This document shows positions 9,049-18,996 of a stretch of 64,000 nucleotides of DNA, one piece after another. A model generated the notes under the pieces. That model was not told the origin of the DNA. It saw nothing but the letters and a program-made list of their open reading frames with translations, and ran no database searches. Numbering within the stretch: the stretch's first letter is position 1; every line of letters starts with the position of its first letter. The DNA is from Brachynemurus nebulosus (taxonomy: Eukaryota > Arthropoda > Insecta > Neuroptera > Myrmeleontidae), in the NCBI GenBank assembly GCA_035578155.1, contig JAPWDM010000016.1:12320608-12384607 (forward strand), given 5' to 3'. The position numbers and the translations under genes were made by a program.

Positions 9049-10385
9049 TCATCCTCTACGTAGTTTACATTGTTTAAATCAGTTTGGTCAAGTTCCACTG
9101 GTTTAGGTTCTTCATTAAATTGGTACTCTAATGGATTTGTTGACTCTATTTCTGTTTCTATTGGTTCGTAATAAAATTCTTGATTATTTTCAGTATTGAA
9201 CAATTCTTTTGAAATTACCCTCGGTGGTCCCGTTTGTCTAAATAGAGGGTTATTATTACTGATTCGTCTAGTATTACCTGACGTTGTATCCATAGGTTCG
9301 GGGGTAAACCTATTAGATTGTGTTTGTTGTTGCGGACGGACTGGACTTTGCTGTATTGGATGGTAATTATGTTGAGGTCGATTTTGATTAAAATTATTGC
9401 AAGGTCTCTGGTTTTGGGGTAAATATTGTAAACGAGGATGGTTTCCAAATATGTTTTGAACAGGTTGTATATTCGTATTAAAATGTTGTCGTGGTGTATA
9501 TGGAATGTGTGGTTGTGTTGGTGTGTGTACATGACGAATTATTTGTTTTGGTGGTGTATTATTTGCTTTTGGTTGCGACCTAACGTTTCCGTATTGCGTC
9601 TGTTTGTAATAAACGTTTAACTCTCTCTGCACACATTGCCATGCTTCTCCAAGTGTCTTAGGCTGGAAAGCACGAACAATGTTTCCTATATTCCTATTAA
9701 GTCCTGTTAGAAAACAATCTAGTGCTGCTTGATTGTAATGTTCAATTTTAATTTTCTTAACAGTTTCGTCGGTATTCATTAAAGATATGTTATTTATAAG
9801 TTGAGCTAAAACTTCGTTAATTCTACCAAAGAATAATTCAACTGATTGATTTCCTTGTGTTAGCGAGTATAAATCACGAGTTAAACTATATTCATCTCTC
9901 TTATCTGCATAATGCCCTATTAAAATTTCTTTGATGCTATCCCAATTTCTCACTCTACCATACTGATTTAGTACGTCATTTGCTGGACCTATTATTTTTT
10001 TTCTAATTTCGTTACTATAAAGGTTTTTTAAATTATCGTCAACTAAGCTAAATAATAGACCAACAGCCATATCAACGCTATCGATAAAATTAAACAAATT
10101 ACTTCTATTGCCGTCATAAGGAATAATTGTTTTAATAATATCAGGGATTTGAAAGTTTTTTAATAAAGTTTCTACTGCGTTAGCTGATTGATCGATAGAT
10201 ACTAGTCTAGGTTGTGCCATATTTTCTAATTTTTCACTTAAATTGTTTGATTCAATATTATTAATAATTTCAATATTATTAGCGAAGTCACAACTACTTG
10301 ATGTACTTGAATCTGAATTAAACGATAAACCGTCGTTTTTCTTCAGGAATTTAATACTTTTAGCAGTGGGGTAAGGTTTAGGCAT
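9009..10385 (-). CDS. gag: Errantivirus Gag (458 aa)
   Basis: First ORF of the provirus, starting at an ATG at 10385 after a leader of about 365 bp. The N-terminal two thirds are helical-looking and carry a capsid-like stretch (about residues 130-280). The C-terminal third is rich in P, Q and N (for example TPTQPHIPYTPRQHF), with scattered arginines and no CCHC zinc knuckle, as in many errantivirus Gags. The end overlaps Pol in the -1 frame. Confidence 0.88.
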   Translation of the reverse strand: MPKPYPTAKSIKFLKKNDGLSFNSDSSTSSSCDFANNIEIINNIESNNLSEKLENMAQPRLVSIDQSANAVETLLKNFQIPDIIKTIIPYDGNRSNLFNFIDSVDMAVGLLFSLVDDNLKNLYSNEIRKKIIGPANDVLNQYGRVRNWDSIKEILIGHYADKRDEYSLTRDLYSLTQGNQSVELFFGRINEVLAQLINNISLMNTDETVKKIKIEHYNQAALDCFLTGLNRNIGNIVRAFQPKTLGEAWQCVQRELNVYYKQTQYGNVRSQPKANNTPPKQIIRHVHTPTQPHIPYTPRQHFNTNIQPVQNIFGNHPRLQYLPQNQRPCNNFNQNRPQHNYHPIQQSPVRPQQQTQSNRFTPEPMDTTSGNTRRISNNNPLFRQTGPPRVISKELFNTENNQEFYYEPIETEIESTNPLEYQFNEEPKPVELDQTDLNNVNYVEDEDFLPTASNLPDT

Positions 10386-10750
10386 CGGAAATCATGCAAT
10401 AATATAGGAAAGTAAAGACTTACAACAATAGAACTGATGATTTCCACATATCCAGTTGAACCAGCGTACGTGCAGTTCTAGACTTTGACTGAGCGAAGTC
10501 GACCTTCTTCACGATAAACCGTCGTGAATTGATGTATCGCCACTACTTCTCGATAAGCCGTCGAGAATGTCGTTGTCCGGGAATATGTTGCTCCAAACCA
10601 CTGTTGGTGTTCCAGTCGAGTTGTATATTTTATTTGTTTGGTTTGTAGGTTCGGCTCCAAAGTCTTAAAAGACACTCGTAGTTTAACTGTCGCGTTAACT
10701 TTACGATGAGCGCTTAGATAGTGGAGGTTTACGAAATTTTCCTGCACTAT
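10386..10750 (-). other. Errantivirus untranslated leader
   Basis: This lies between the primer binding site and the gag ATG. It contains repeated CGATAAGCCGTCG-like phrases (near 10513, 10551 and in gag near 10326) and an 89-codon frame on the same strand (10478-10747) that is probably fortuitous. It presumably carries packaging signals and the env splice donor, but I cannot place these by eye. Confidence 0.6.
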
Positions 10751-10766
10751 CCTACCGGCTGCGCCA
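10751..10766 (-). promoter_or_regulatory. Primer binding site for tRNA-Ser
   Basis: On the minus strand TGGCGCAGCCGGTAGG directly follows the 5' LTR. It is complementary to the 3' end of an insect tRNA-Ser (acceptor strand CCTACCGGCTGCG plus CCA). The 17.6/297 group of errantiviruses also uses a tRNA-Ser primer. Confidence 0.9.
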
Positions 10767-11172
10767 AATATAAACTCGGCAGAAGTTTATGTTTAAAAAA
10801 AAATTTTATTTCACAAAATACAAATTTTTACAAGAATACAATTTTTTACAATATAATTTGAAATAAAATAATTTACTTTATCACCGCGCGGTGATCGAGT
10901 CAATTATCCGGCAAAGTAGTTGACTTCGGTAAAGTGTGTGTTGAACGACTGTTGTTTGGCCCATTTGTATCGTGACTTATATACGGTTGAATTTCCTGTT
11001 ACTTTCTGGAATGACATTGGTCGTGTGTCCTGCGGATATACTTAATGAATATAGGTCAGAAGTTGGACTTTCCTTTCACTTGAAATTATACTTGTTGTTT
11101 GTCACGTATGCTAATGTTGAATTTAGTGTAATATGAAGATATTGTTAAATGGCTATATTGTAGTTCATAACT
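10767..11172 (-). repeat. Errantivirus middle LTR (shared)
   Basis: A 406-bp LTR that serves as the 5' LTR of the complete provirus (3531-11172) and as the 3' LTR of the truncated second copy (up to 15186). Its sequence matches 3531-3936 at every position I compared. Confidence 0.95.
10977..10986 (-). promoter_or_regulatory. LTR promoter TATA box
   Basis: CCGTATATAA on the minus strand, mid-LTR, with a start-site-like ACAGTCGTTCA about 25-35 bp downstream. This is the likely promoter for the complete provirus. Confidence 0.6.
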
Positions 11173-11181
11173 CTTCCCTCC

Positions 11182-12747
11182 CTAAGATGGAAGTTCAATT
11201 TTGAAGGGGAATTGAACGACTGACGACCTGTCGATTGGTGGTGCCGTAGGTGCCAACATGTATTGGACTGATTCTTGTGTTGTTTTTGCTCTCTTGCATC
11301 TTCTGCATGTAACGTAACTCGTACCGATTACTATTAAGATTCCAATGGTGATGACTGTGACGGTCATGTGGGTGTAATGTTGATATTTGATAAATTGAAT
11401 GGTATCCGTATTTTCTAGATGTTTCAGCTGTAACAGATCTAAGTTTATATCTTTAGAAATGTCAGTAATATTAACAGTGTTATATAATATTTGTTCCAAA
11501 ACTATGTTGTTGATGGTATTGTCTAGAGTCCCATAAGTTATTTGGTTGATCGTTACATGACATTGGTCTACGATGATATGTAGTTTTCCAATGAAGTTGG
11601 TAATGTTCTTTCCGCAGTTGTTCGTGATGTCGATTGAATGATTAGTTATGACGATTATGTGGTTGTCTTCTATTTCTTCTATGAATTCTTCTCCTATTGT
11701 GCGATGTAGCGTACATTGTGCTGGTTTATTTTCCAATATCTTTATTTCGCATCGGTTAGCTTCCTTTGGTGTTAATATTACAGGTGGGCAGATAAAATCC
11801 TGTTCTATCTTATTGCAAGTCTTTTCTAGGAATTGGTAATGGGTTTTGTTATGCAGGATTATATTGGTTTTTGGTTTTATAATTTGATGGTTTTCAGGGA
11901 TGGGTCTTATTTTGATAGTATTAAAAATATTATTCCTGAACTGTGGAATCATTACAGCGAATATGATATTGGTTCCGTTGTAGTAGGCTTTTAAGTTGAG
12001 TAGTTCATACAAGTGTTCATCACTAATAATGTTGATACTACTTTTCAAATTTTCATAAACTAACTTTAATTCATTCTTTGTAAGGATATGCCTAGATATC
12101 ACATTTAACTTAGCTAGTTCTATTGATAATATAATGTCGTTAACGTGCTGGTTTAAGTATTGAAGTTGTGATTGTAAAGAAAAATAGTATTGTGACTGAA
12201 ACAGTTGTTGTTCTATTTGGGGATATGTTTTCATAGCATTGGCTAAAATTTTAAGTTTAGCTTGTTCAGTATTTATAAAATCCGTGATGTTATTAAATCG
12301 CTCGATCATCTGTGTGTTTAATCTGTGTTGTTGGTCTATTCTGTCCTTTAGTAACAAACTATTATCTTTGAGGGTTTCTATTTGTTTGTTGATTTCTATC
12401 GCGTCGTTGTTGTCCATATTGCCAGATATTGCTTTTATTACGGTCCCTAATGCGTTTATCAAACCTCTTTTACTTCTAATTGTCCTCGGTTCTAAGTTTT
12501 CTAAGTTTCGCTCTATTTTGTTGTATAAATCCTTTAGATTTTTCGTATTGTAAAATAATGTTGCGTTAAGACTAGTATTATAAATGTTATCTCTTAAGTA
12601 CCCTAATGTGTCTCTAATGTTAGTTATGTTAATTATATGTATTAGATTATTATAATGGGAAACTACTCTAGTTGTACCTAAATTAAGTGCGATAAGTCCT
12701 TTTGTGTGCGATATGTCGTGGTATTCTATTCTTTGCGCGTTCGTCAT
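11182..12747 (-). CDS. env: Errantivirus envelope protein, copy 2 (521 aa)
   Basis: The deduced protein is identical to the env at 3946-5511, including the RSKR cleavage site and the C-terminal membrane segment. It belongs to the truncated provirus, which keeps a 3' LTR but lacks its own 5' LTR, so expression would depend on an outside promoter. The polypurine tract at 11173-11183 overlaps its stop. Confidence 0.92.
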   Translation of the reverse strand: MTNAQRIEYHDISHTKGLIALNLGTTRVVSHYNNLIHIINITNIRDTLGYLRDNIYNTSLNATLFYNTKNLKDLYNKIERNLENLEPRTIRSKRGLINALGTVIKAISGNMDNNDAIEINKQIETLKDNSLLLKDRIDQQHRLNTQMIERFNNITDFINTEQAKLKILANAMKTYPQIEQQLFQSQYYFSLQSQLQYLNQHVNDIILSIELAKLNVISRHILTKNELKLVYENLKSSINIISDEHLYELLNLKAYYNGTNIIFAVMIPQFRNNIFNTIKIRPIPENHQIIKPKTNIILHNKTHYQFLEKTCNKIEQDFICPPVILTPKEANRCEIKILENKPAQCTLHRTIGEEFIEEIEDNHIIVITNHSIDITNNCGKNITNFIGKLHIIVDQCHVTINQITYGTLDNTINNIVLEQILYNTVNITDISKDINLDLLQLKHLENTDTIQFIKYQHYTHMTVTVITIGILIVIGTSYVTCRRCKRAKTTQESVQYMLAPTAPPIDRSSVVQFPFKIELPS

Positions 12748-12768
12748 TGTTAAGAACCTGTAACAACA

Positions 12769-15186
12769 TTACTTTCTTTTAGGTTTTATTTTGGCTTTGT
12801 GATATTTGTAATTCTTTGTTTTAAAGGTTAATTTATTGTCGTCAGTTACTTTTTTTGCATTGTACGGAGGTAATAATTTCGTGTTACGTTGTATATTTTT
12901 AACATAAACTGTGTCTCCTATGTTTAGTTGTGGTGGATCGTTTCGTTTATTGTTGTTTTTGGCTAACGTTTGTTTTTGTTTTTCACTTTGTGCGTTTATA
13001 ATTTCTTTAATTATTTTAATTTCATCCTGCTGCGTCTTTGTGTATTCTGTTATGGCATCTCTATTTGGGTGTAAAATTGTAGTGTCCCGTATTCCCTTAA
13101 TTGTTTCAAAAGGTGTTAGTTCCGTACTAGAGTGGATAGAATTATTGTAGGTAATCATAGTTAAATCTAACAGTTCACTGAGAGGTAGCTTTTTCTTTTC
13201 TTTTAGAATACGTAATATTTCTAATATGGTGTTATGTAATCTTTCAACGGGGGAGTTACCTGTAGAGTTACGGGCTGCTGTTATATGGTGTTCGATTCCA
13301 TATAATTTAAGAAATTCCCTAACGTCAATGTTGGAAAATTCTAAACCGTTGTCGTGAATTATTTTTTTGGGTATTCCATTCCTAGCCATGTAATTTCTAA
13401 GGGTTTTTAATACCTCGTTTGAGTTCCTAAATGGGATAACTGCACATTCCGCATACCTACTAAATTTGTCTAAGATAGTTAAAACGTTTGTTTTTTCTAT
13501 ATACAGTATGTCTAAATGTATTATTTCGAAAGGTCGTGTAGCTTGTTCGGTCTGTTCTTGTTTTAATCTTAAGGGGTGGCGTTCATATTTAAATTTTAAA
13601 CATGTGTCGCACGTATTTATATAGGTTGTGATTTTAGATTTCATATTGTCGAAGTAATAGTTCCTTTTCAAGTGTTTCAACGTTTCTTCTATTCCTCGAT
13701 GTACTGATAGTTCGTGGTATTCCTTGATTAGCTTTCCCTGTTCGTCGGTGTCCTGTATGTCGGTTAATATCTTCATACATCTAATAATTTTATATTTCGA
13801 AAAATACTCATCATATACCTTACTGATTACTTTCATGGTGTCGTCGTCGGTTAAAATGGCGTTGAGTTTGTTTGGTGAAAAGTATTCCTTAATTATATTG
13901 ATGCACTGTTGTTCTGTAGGTGTTTCTACTACTTCTATGGTGATCCTCTTACGAGTTTTAAAGTAATATTCCGTAGATGTTTTCTCTCTTAGTCCTGTAC
14001 TTATAACAATTTGATTGGAGAATTCGTTTAATGATTGTTCAGAGATCCTGATTCCTTCATTTAAGTTATCCACATTAGAATGGGCTGTCTCTACTTCTTG
14101 TGATGTAGTTAATGTATTTAGCTCTGTCGTTATTCTGCTGAGTGCATCCGCGTTTGCATTCACCTTCCCAGGCTTGTAATCTATATCGAAGTTGTAATCC
14201 AGTAGTTTTATTTTCCATCGGACTAATTTTGAATTAGGCTCCTTCAGTGAAAAAACCCATTTTAATGGTTTATGATCCGTTAGTATGTTGAATTTCTGTC
14301 CAAACAAATATGGTCTGAACTGTTTGCATGCCCATACGATCGCCAATAACTCCTTTTCAATGGTACTATAGTTTTGTTCGGCCTTATTCAGTGTCCTTGA
14401 AGCATAGCATATGGGTTTATCCTGTCCCACGGGTCCTTGTGACAATACTGCTCCAATAGCATAGTTGGATGCGTCTGTTGTGAGTATGAACGGTTTTTCA
14501 AAGTCGGGATATTGTAGGATCGGATCACCTGTTAGTAAAGTTTTACAATACTCAAAACATTTTATGTATTCAGGGTCCTTAATATTAATCTTCACGTCTT
14601 TTCGTAGACACTTCGTCATTGGTCTTGTGATTTTAGCAAAATCTTTGATGAATTTTCTGTAGTATCCAAGTAATCCTAAGAATGATTTGATTTCGGTGGT
14701 TGTTTTTGGTACTGGAAATTGTTTAATAGCTTCTATCTTCTTTGGGTTCGGTTTTATGCCTGCTGTTGTTACGACGTGTCCTAAAAATTCTATTTCTTTA
14801 TGCAAGAATTCACATTTGTCTAGTTGGGTTTTAAAATTATGTTGTCTTAACTTTTCAAATACCTTTCGTAGCATCTCTACATGTTCAGTTAATGAAGCGG
14901 AAAATATGATAATATCATCCATGTATACCAATACGTTTTTTCCTATGTATTCTCTCAACATATTGTCCATGACACGTTGGAAGGTTGCCGGGGCGTTCTT
15001 GAGTCCGAACGTCATACGCGTGAATTCGTAATGCCCATTGTCAACTGTAAATGCTGTTTTAGGTATATCCTTTGGATCCATTTCTATTTGATGATACCCT
15101 GATGCGAGGTCCAATGTTGTAAAGTAATAACATTTTCCTAATTTGTCCAGTATATCGCTAATGTTCGGTAATGGATATTTATCGTC
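12769..15186 (-). pseudogene. pol: Errantivirus pol, copy 2, 5'-truncated
   Basis: Carries RT from the DKYPLPNI region through RNase H and integrase, identical in sequence to 5533-7950. The protease and the first part of RT (fingers) are missing because the element breaks at 15186. The catalytic VYMDD, the RNase H and the integrase core remain, but there is no upstream gag or promoter. Confidence 0.92.
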
Positions 15187-15440
15187 ACTTTAGTGTTCAC
15201 TTCCTCGCAATACACGCATAGGTCATCCTGGATTTTCCCAATTCTTTTTGTATAAGTTTTGAAACATCTAAGTAGTAGAAATATAAGAGTTTGGAGCCCT
15301 CCTTCCCTCCTGCCGACTTTTTGAGTAACCTCGGCAGGAGGTAAAACTACCGGGGCGGTTCTAGAAGCCTCCGGCGGTGGGTGGAGTGATGTGAACGAAA
15401 ATTTTGTACAACCTAATGGACCCTAAACGAACTTAACCAA

Positions 15441-15469
15441 AACCTAACCTAACCTAACCTAACCTAACC
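15441..15469. repeat. Interstitial (CCTAA)n telomere-type repeat
   Basis: Six consecutive AACCT units, followed by further AACCGAACCTAAC variants to about 15535. AACCT is a rotation of CCTAA, the complement of the ancestral insect telomere repeat TTAGG. The mirror copy is at 18799-18825. Confidence 0.85.
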
Positions 15470-15540
15470 GAACCTAACAAATTTTTTTTTAACCTAACCG
15501 AACCTAACAAAATTTTTTTTAACCTAAGAATTCTAATTCT

Positions 15541-17376
15541 AATTCTAATGATCTAAAACTGCTGTGCAGGAAAGGGTTAATTAATTGAATTCAGCATAAT
15601 TCCGGAAAATAAAATAAAATTTCATACTCCAAATTAAAGTTTTCATCCATTTTTGAAAACGACGACAACTATTTTACTTTCCACCCTGTATACGTATTTA
15701 TGTATTCTTAAAGTATTAAATTGCATAAAGGAATGTTACGTTTTTTTGCATTAGACATAATTTTCAATTCGTTTGCTTAGAAATAATATTTGTCTTTAAC
15801 CGATAATTTTTTAGGTGTTTTTACAAAATTAAACTGCGAATAGTTTAAAAACATTTCACTGTCTATAAAAAGCAAATTTTTATTTAGCACTTTATTTTTT
15901 TCTCTATCATCAATAAATTAACAAACAAAAAATACTTATTCAATACCTACCTATATTTCTATAACTATTGTTTATGGTAAAAATATTGGGGGAATATATA
16001 AACATAATAATTCAAAATTTCAAAATTTTACTTTGCACAACACCAATTTTCATAAGTCCTGTGCTTAATTTCGTCCCTCTAAACTCAACAGTTGAGGTTG
16101 TCCGTTGTCTATCAGTCAAAGTTAATGATTTATTAAATATTTATTTTAATAACCATAGTAATATATTTTTAATATCACTAACTTCAAAAATAACGAATTT
16201 ACATACAAATTTTCATTCCCTATTAAACCCACTTAGGGGACGAATTTTCAAAAATCCTTTCTTAGTGCTCACCTACGTCACATAGGGAACTCCTATGCAA
16301 TATTCTTTTAAACCCAACGGTTTGGGCTGTGCGTTGTTTGTCAGTCAGTCAGTCAGTGTTAGAAATTTATTAAGTAGATATATTACCTAAATTACCAAAT
16401 ATTGGTAAATAATGTTCTTATTTACCCCTGAACTGCATGATTGCTTTTATTTAGGAGTAGAAGGGTTAACGCAACATTAATTTTTTTTTATTTCTATAAA
16501 AATGTTTATAAAAAATATGATAGTTTTATCGACGGCCGAATATTTTATGTTAAATGAATAGGTTCACGCGTATATAACAACAATACTATTCTTGAAAATA
16601 GATTTTCTAATATTGGTAGAATTTTCAATTGCTGAAAAAATATAAATTTCCTACTTTTACAATCAAATTTTTATTTGGTAATAAATTTGATGTATAAAAA
16701 TTCTAGCAGGTGCATTCTTGTAGCATATTTGTATGTAAATATGCAATTTATACATATGAGATGTACTCGCATATGCGATAAGGCGAAATATGCATTTATC
16801 AGCGAATTCTTCATATGTTTTATAACTTTGTGTGTCGTTAAAATACATATAAATTACATATAGGTAGTTAAGAAATTATTTTTTATTTTCTTTTTTATTA
16901 AATATAGATTGATCAAATATTTTAGGTTAAATGGGTAAATTCTTATATTTTACCACACGATATCGCGTGATTAGCGATATAGTAAAGTAATCATAGGTAT
17001 TTAAAATAAACATTACATAAGTAAGTAGCGGGTTTTTTTAGCTGAGTAGTATGTATTCTGGTATTAAATATCCTCATCGAAAGATAAAAAAAAATATACA
17101 GAGTGATGCATTTTTGTAAAATTTATGAGTATATATGGTGCACCATAATTGTAAATGGAATTTTTTATATATACATCAAGTTTAAGGCATAATATTAAAA
17201 ATTAGTTTGACTTATTTTTTAGGGATGGGTGTAAATCAAAAGATCAGTTTTTTTCTTTAAATTTTTTTTATTAAGTTAAGTTTTTACAAAAATAGGTACA
17301 CAATGATCACTTTTTTAACTTGTAAAATTTATAAGTATATTAAAAATTTGTGCATATGCAAGAAAGTGCTCTGTGA
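15541..17376. other. AT-rich interior, no gene supported
   Basis: No convincing coding region. Two related phrases (GTTGTCCGTTGTCTATCAGTC near 16097 and GCTGTGCGTTGTTTGTCAGTC near 16327, about 230 bp apart) form a degenerate duplication ending in a short (GTCA)n run. The plus-strand frame 15968-16285 overlaps one of them and looks fortuitous. Confidence 0.5.
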
Positions 17377-17748
17377 GGAATCAAAGATCACCAATTGAAT
17401 CGATTGGCCGACTTGTGTATTAAAATAGTGAAAAATTATCCAACAAACACCATTGAAACTATAGAGGTGGTTTGTAGACTTTTCAAGCGCAATTATAGAC
17501 GAAATGTCGGAAATATTGAGATAACGGAATATTTCTGTTGTATGGAATTTACGGATCATTACATCAATCTTCTTCAATGTTCTAACGCAGAATTAAGAGA
17601 ACTAAGTAAAGCGAAGCGTCGAGAGGAAATTATTAAACAAATTATCGACAACTCTGAAATGCTATGTGATGAATACGAACGATTTTACGACGAACTAATT
17701 GATTTCCACAATACATGGATTCCATTGTTGACAATAATTAATTCTTAA
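17377..17748 (+). CDS. Unrecognised ORF inside the inverted-repeat unit (no clear start)
   Basis: Open from after a TGA at 17374-17376 to a TAA at 17748, about 123 codons. No ATG lies near the start (first in-frame ATG about 17542), so it is 5'-incomplete, spliced or non-AUG. Composition is protein-like: charged helical stretches such as SNAELRELSKAKRREEIIKQ, and aromatic- and cysteine-bearing segments. The last codons fall in a 49-bp segment that is repeated at 18162-18210, where it forms the opposite-strand start of the next frame. I do not recognise the family. Confidence 0.4.
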   Translation, partial: GIKDHQLNRLADLCIKIVKNYPTNTIETIEVVCRLFKRNYRRNVGNIEITEYFCCMEFTDHYINLLQCSNAELRELSKAKRREEIIKQIIDNSEMLCDEYERFYDELIDFHNTWIPLLTIINS

Positions 17749-17763
17749 CACAACAATTGAAAA
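17715..17763. repeat. 49-bp direct repeat, left copy
   Basis: ATGGATTCCATTGTTGACAA and the following 29 bases recur at 18162-18210 with few changes. The two copies bracket the minus-strand pseudogene. Confidence 0.8.
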
Positions 17764-17773
17764 TTTACAAATT

Positions 17774-18181
17774 TCAAGAAGATCCAACGTTTTGAATTGC
17801 GATTTCAAGAAGATCCAATGTTTTTTTGAATTGCAATTTATAAGTTAGTCCAATGGGTCCATTATTCATAATACCCAGTTTTGGATTGCTTTGCAACCAT
17901 GCCAGCATCTGCTCGTTCAAATTGTCAAATCTCGCCGGCAATGATATGCATCCAATTTCTAATTCCAATATGGTCTTCATTTTTCATGAATCGAATTTTG
18001 ACGGCAACTGACTTGCTCCCATTATTTTATATACTTTTCCAATCTCCATATCAGAAAGTTTAATCCATCGTTTAACAGCGCCAAGATGATTCAATTCGTC
18101 CATAAAATTTCCCGCCATTTTTTGAATTAAGTCTCTGTTTCCAGATGAAGCACCAGCAGTAATGGATTCCATTGTTGGCAA
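17774..18181 (-). pseudogene. Unrecognised small protein with one in-frame stop
   Basis: A single minus-strand frame of about 135 codons from an ATG at 18181 to a stop at 17774 is interrupted only by a TGA at 17986-17984. The first part reads ...AVKRWIKLSDMEIGKVYKI and the second ...ISLPARFDNLNEQML. Both halves stay in phase, so this looks like one gene with one recent nonsense change. An ATG six bases after the stop could restart translation. The family is not identified. Confidence 0.5.
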
Positions 18182-18210
18182 TAATTAATTGTTAACAAAA
18201 CAATTGAAAA
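18162..18210. repeat. 49-bp direct repeat, right copy
   Basis: Near-identical partner of 17715-17763. On the minus strand it encodes the first residues of the pseudogene and its upstream region. Confidence 0.8.
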
Positions 18211-18480
18211 AAATTGTTTTACAACAATAAGATTTAATGTTTTCACTAAAGTTTCGAACAAAATTGTAAATGGAGAAATTCTGTCGCGCCCTTTTTATAG
18301 CAGAAAAATAGTATGATGACGTCAGCTATCACACGTTATGTGGCCATACAGGTTAAAATCTGCTGCTTCATTTTCGCATATTAGACAGAAATCTTCGCTA
18401 TTTGATATCAGTGTACATTCTAATGACGTCAGCTGGCAATTTATACAAGTTTAAACCTGTTTTCAGATAAAAATATGATA

Positions 18481-18780
18481 AAATTATGGAAGCAACACCA
18501 TCTTTTCGTGAAATTTTGAATCAAGGTACAGAGTTCGAGGTATTTCCGCCTAGCAACGCCATCTTTTCATGGAATTTTGAATCTAGGTACAGAGTCCCCG
18601 GAGGTTCAGACTAGCAGCGCCATCTTTTAACTATCAAAAAGGATTTTCAGCACCATCTGTTGACAATTTCTCAAACTTACGCATAGGGATCGTTAGTATT
18701 CAGACGAGCAGTGACATCTAGTAGTGAATTTACAGGGCTCGAAGGTGGCTGCGCCATCTGTTATGGAATTTTTGAATTCT
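18481..18780. repeat. Degenerate GCGCCATCT tandem block
   Basis: Units of about 55-60 bp each contain a version of AGCAACGCCATCTTTT (near 18501, 18553, 18614, 18649, 18706 and 18753). Some also carry GAATTTTGAATCTAGGTACA. The block directly precedes the right inverted repeat of the enclosing unit. Confidence 0.65.
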
Positions 18781-18798
18781 TAGGTTAAAAAAATTTTG

Positions 18799-18825
18799 TT
18801 AGGTTAGGTTAGGTTAGGTTAGGTT
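18799..18825. repeat. Interstitial (TTAGG)n telomere-type repeat
   Basis: Five TTAGG units in the right inverted repeat, mirror image of 15441-15469. Confidence 0.85.
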
Positions 18826-18996
18826 TGGCTAAGTTCACTTAGGGTCCATTAGGTTAGACAAAATTATCGTTCACATCACTCCACCCACCGCCGGAGGCTT
18901 CTAGAACCGCTCCGGTAGTTTTACCTCCTGCCGAGGTCACTCAAAAAGTCGGGAGGAGGGTAGGAGGGCTCCAAAATCTTATATTTCTACTACTCA

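Larger units (their letters stand above)
3531..11172 (-). mobile_element. Full-length errantivirus (Ty3/gypsy-type provirus with env)
   Basis: Read on the minus strand, this is LTR (10767-11172), PBS, leader, gag, pol, env, polypurine tract and LTR (3531-3936). The two LTRs look identical and all three genes are open, so the insertion is young. The gag-pol-env order, env downstream of pol, the furin-type Env and the tRNA-Ser primer site place it with the Drosophila 17.6/297 type of errantivirus. The upstream flank cannot be checked for a target duplication because a second, truncated copy starts directly at the shared LTR. Confidence 0.95.
10767..15186 (-). mobile_element. Second errantivirus copy, 5'-truncated within RT
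   Basis: Identical to 3531-7950 with a constant offset of 7236 bp. Identity stops abruptly at 15186 (7950 in copy 1), inside the RT coding region. Gag, protease, the PBS and the outer LTR are missing. The LTR-internal-LTR-internal arrangement suggests homologous exchange between LTRs followed by deletion, or an assembly error over a recent duplication. Confidence 0.93.
15268..18996. mobile_element. 3.7 kb unit bounded by inverted repeats with (AACCT)n
   Basis: Inverted repeats of about 220-270 bp (15268-15540 and 18780-18996) bound the segment. Each carries, from outside in, TAGTAGAAATATAAGA, TTTGGAGCCCTCC, a GCCTCCGGCGGTGGGTGGAG block, a (AACCT)n array and runs of T. The interior is AT-rich and holds two small reading frames (17377-17748 on plus; 17774-18181 on minus) and a GCGCCATCT repeat block. 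It could be one DNA transposon or two inverted copies of a smaller element. No transposase is recognisable. Confidence 0.55.

Noticed and set aside
10478..10747. 89-codon leader frame upstream of gag
   Set aside because: It begins next to the primer binding site and contains repeated leader phrases. It is more likely untranslated leader than a gene.
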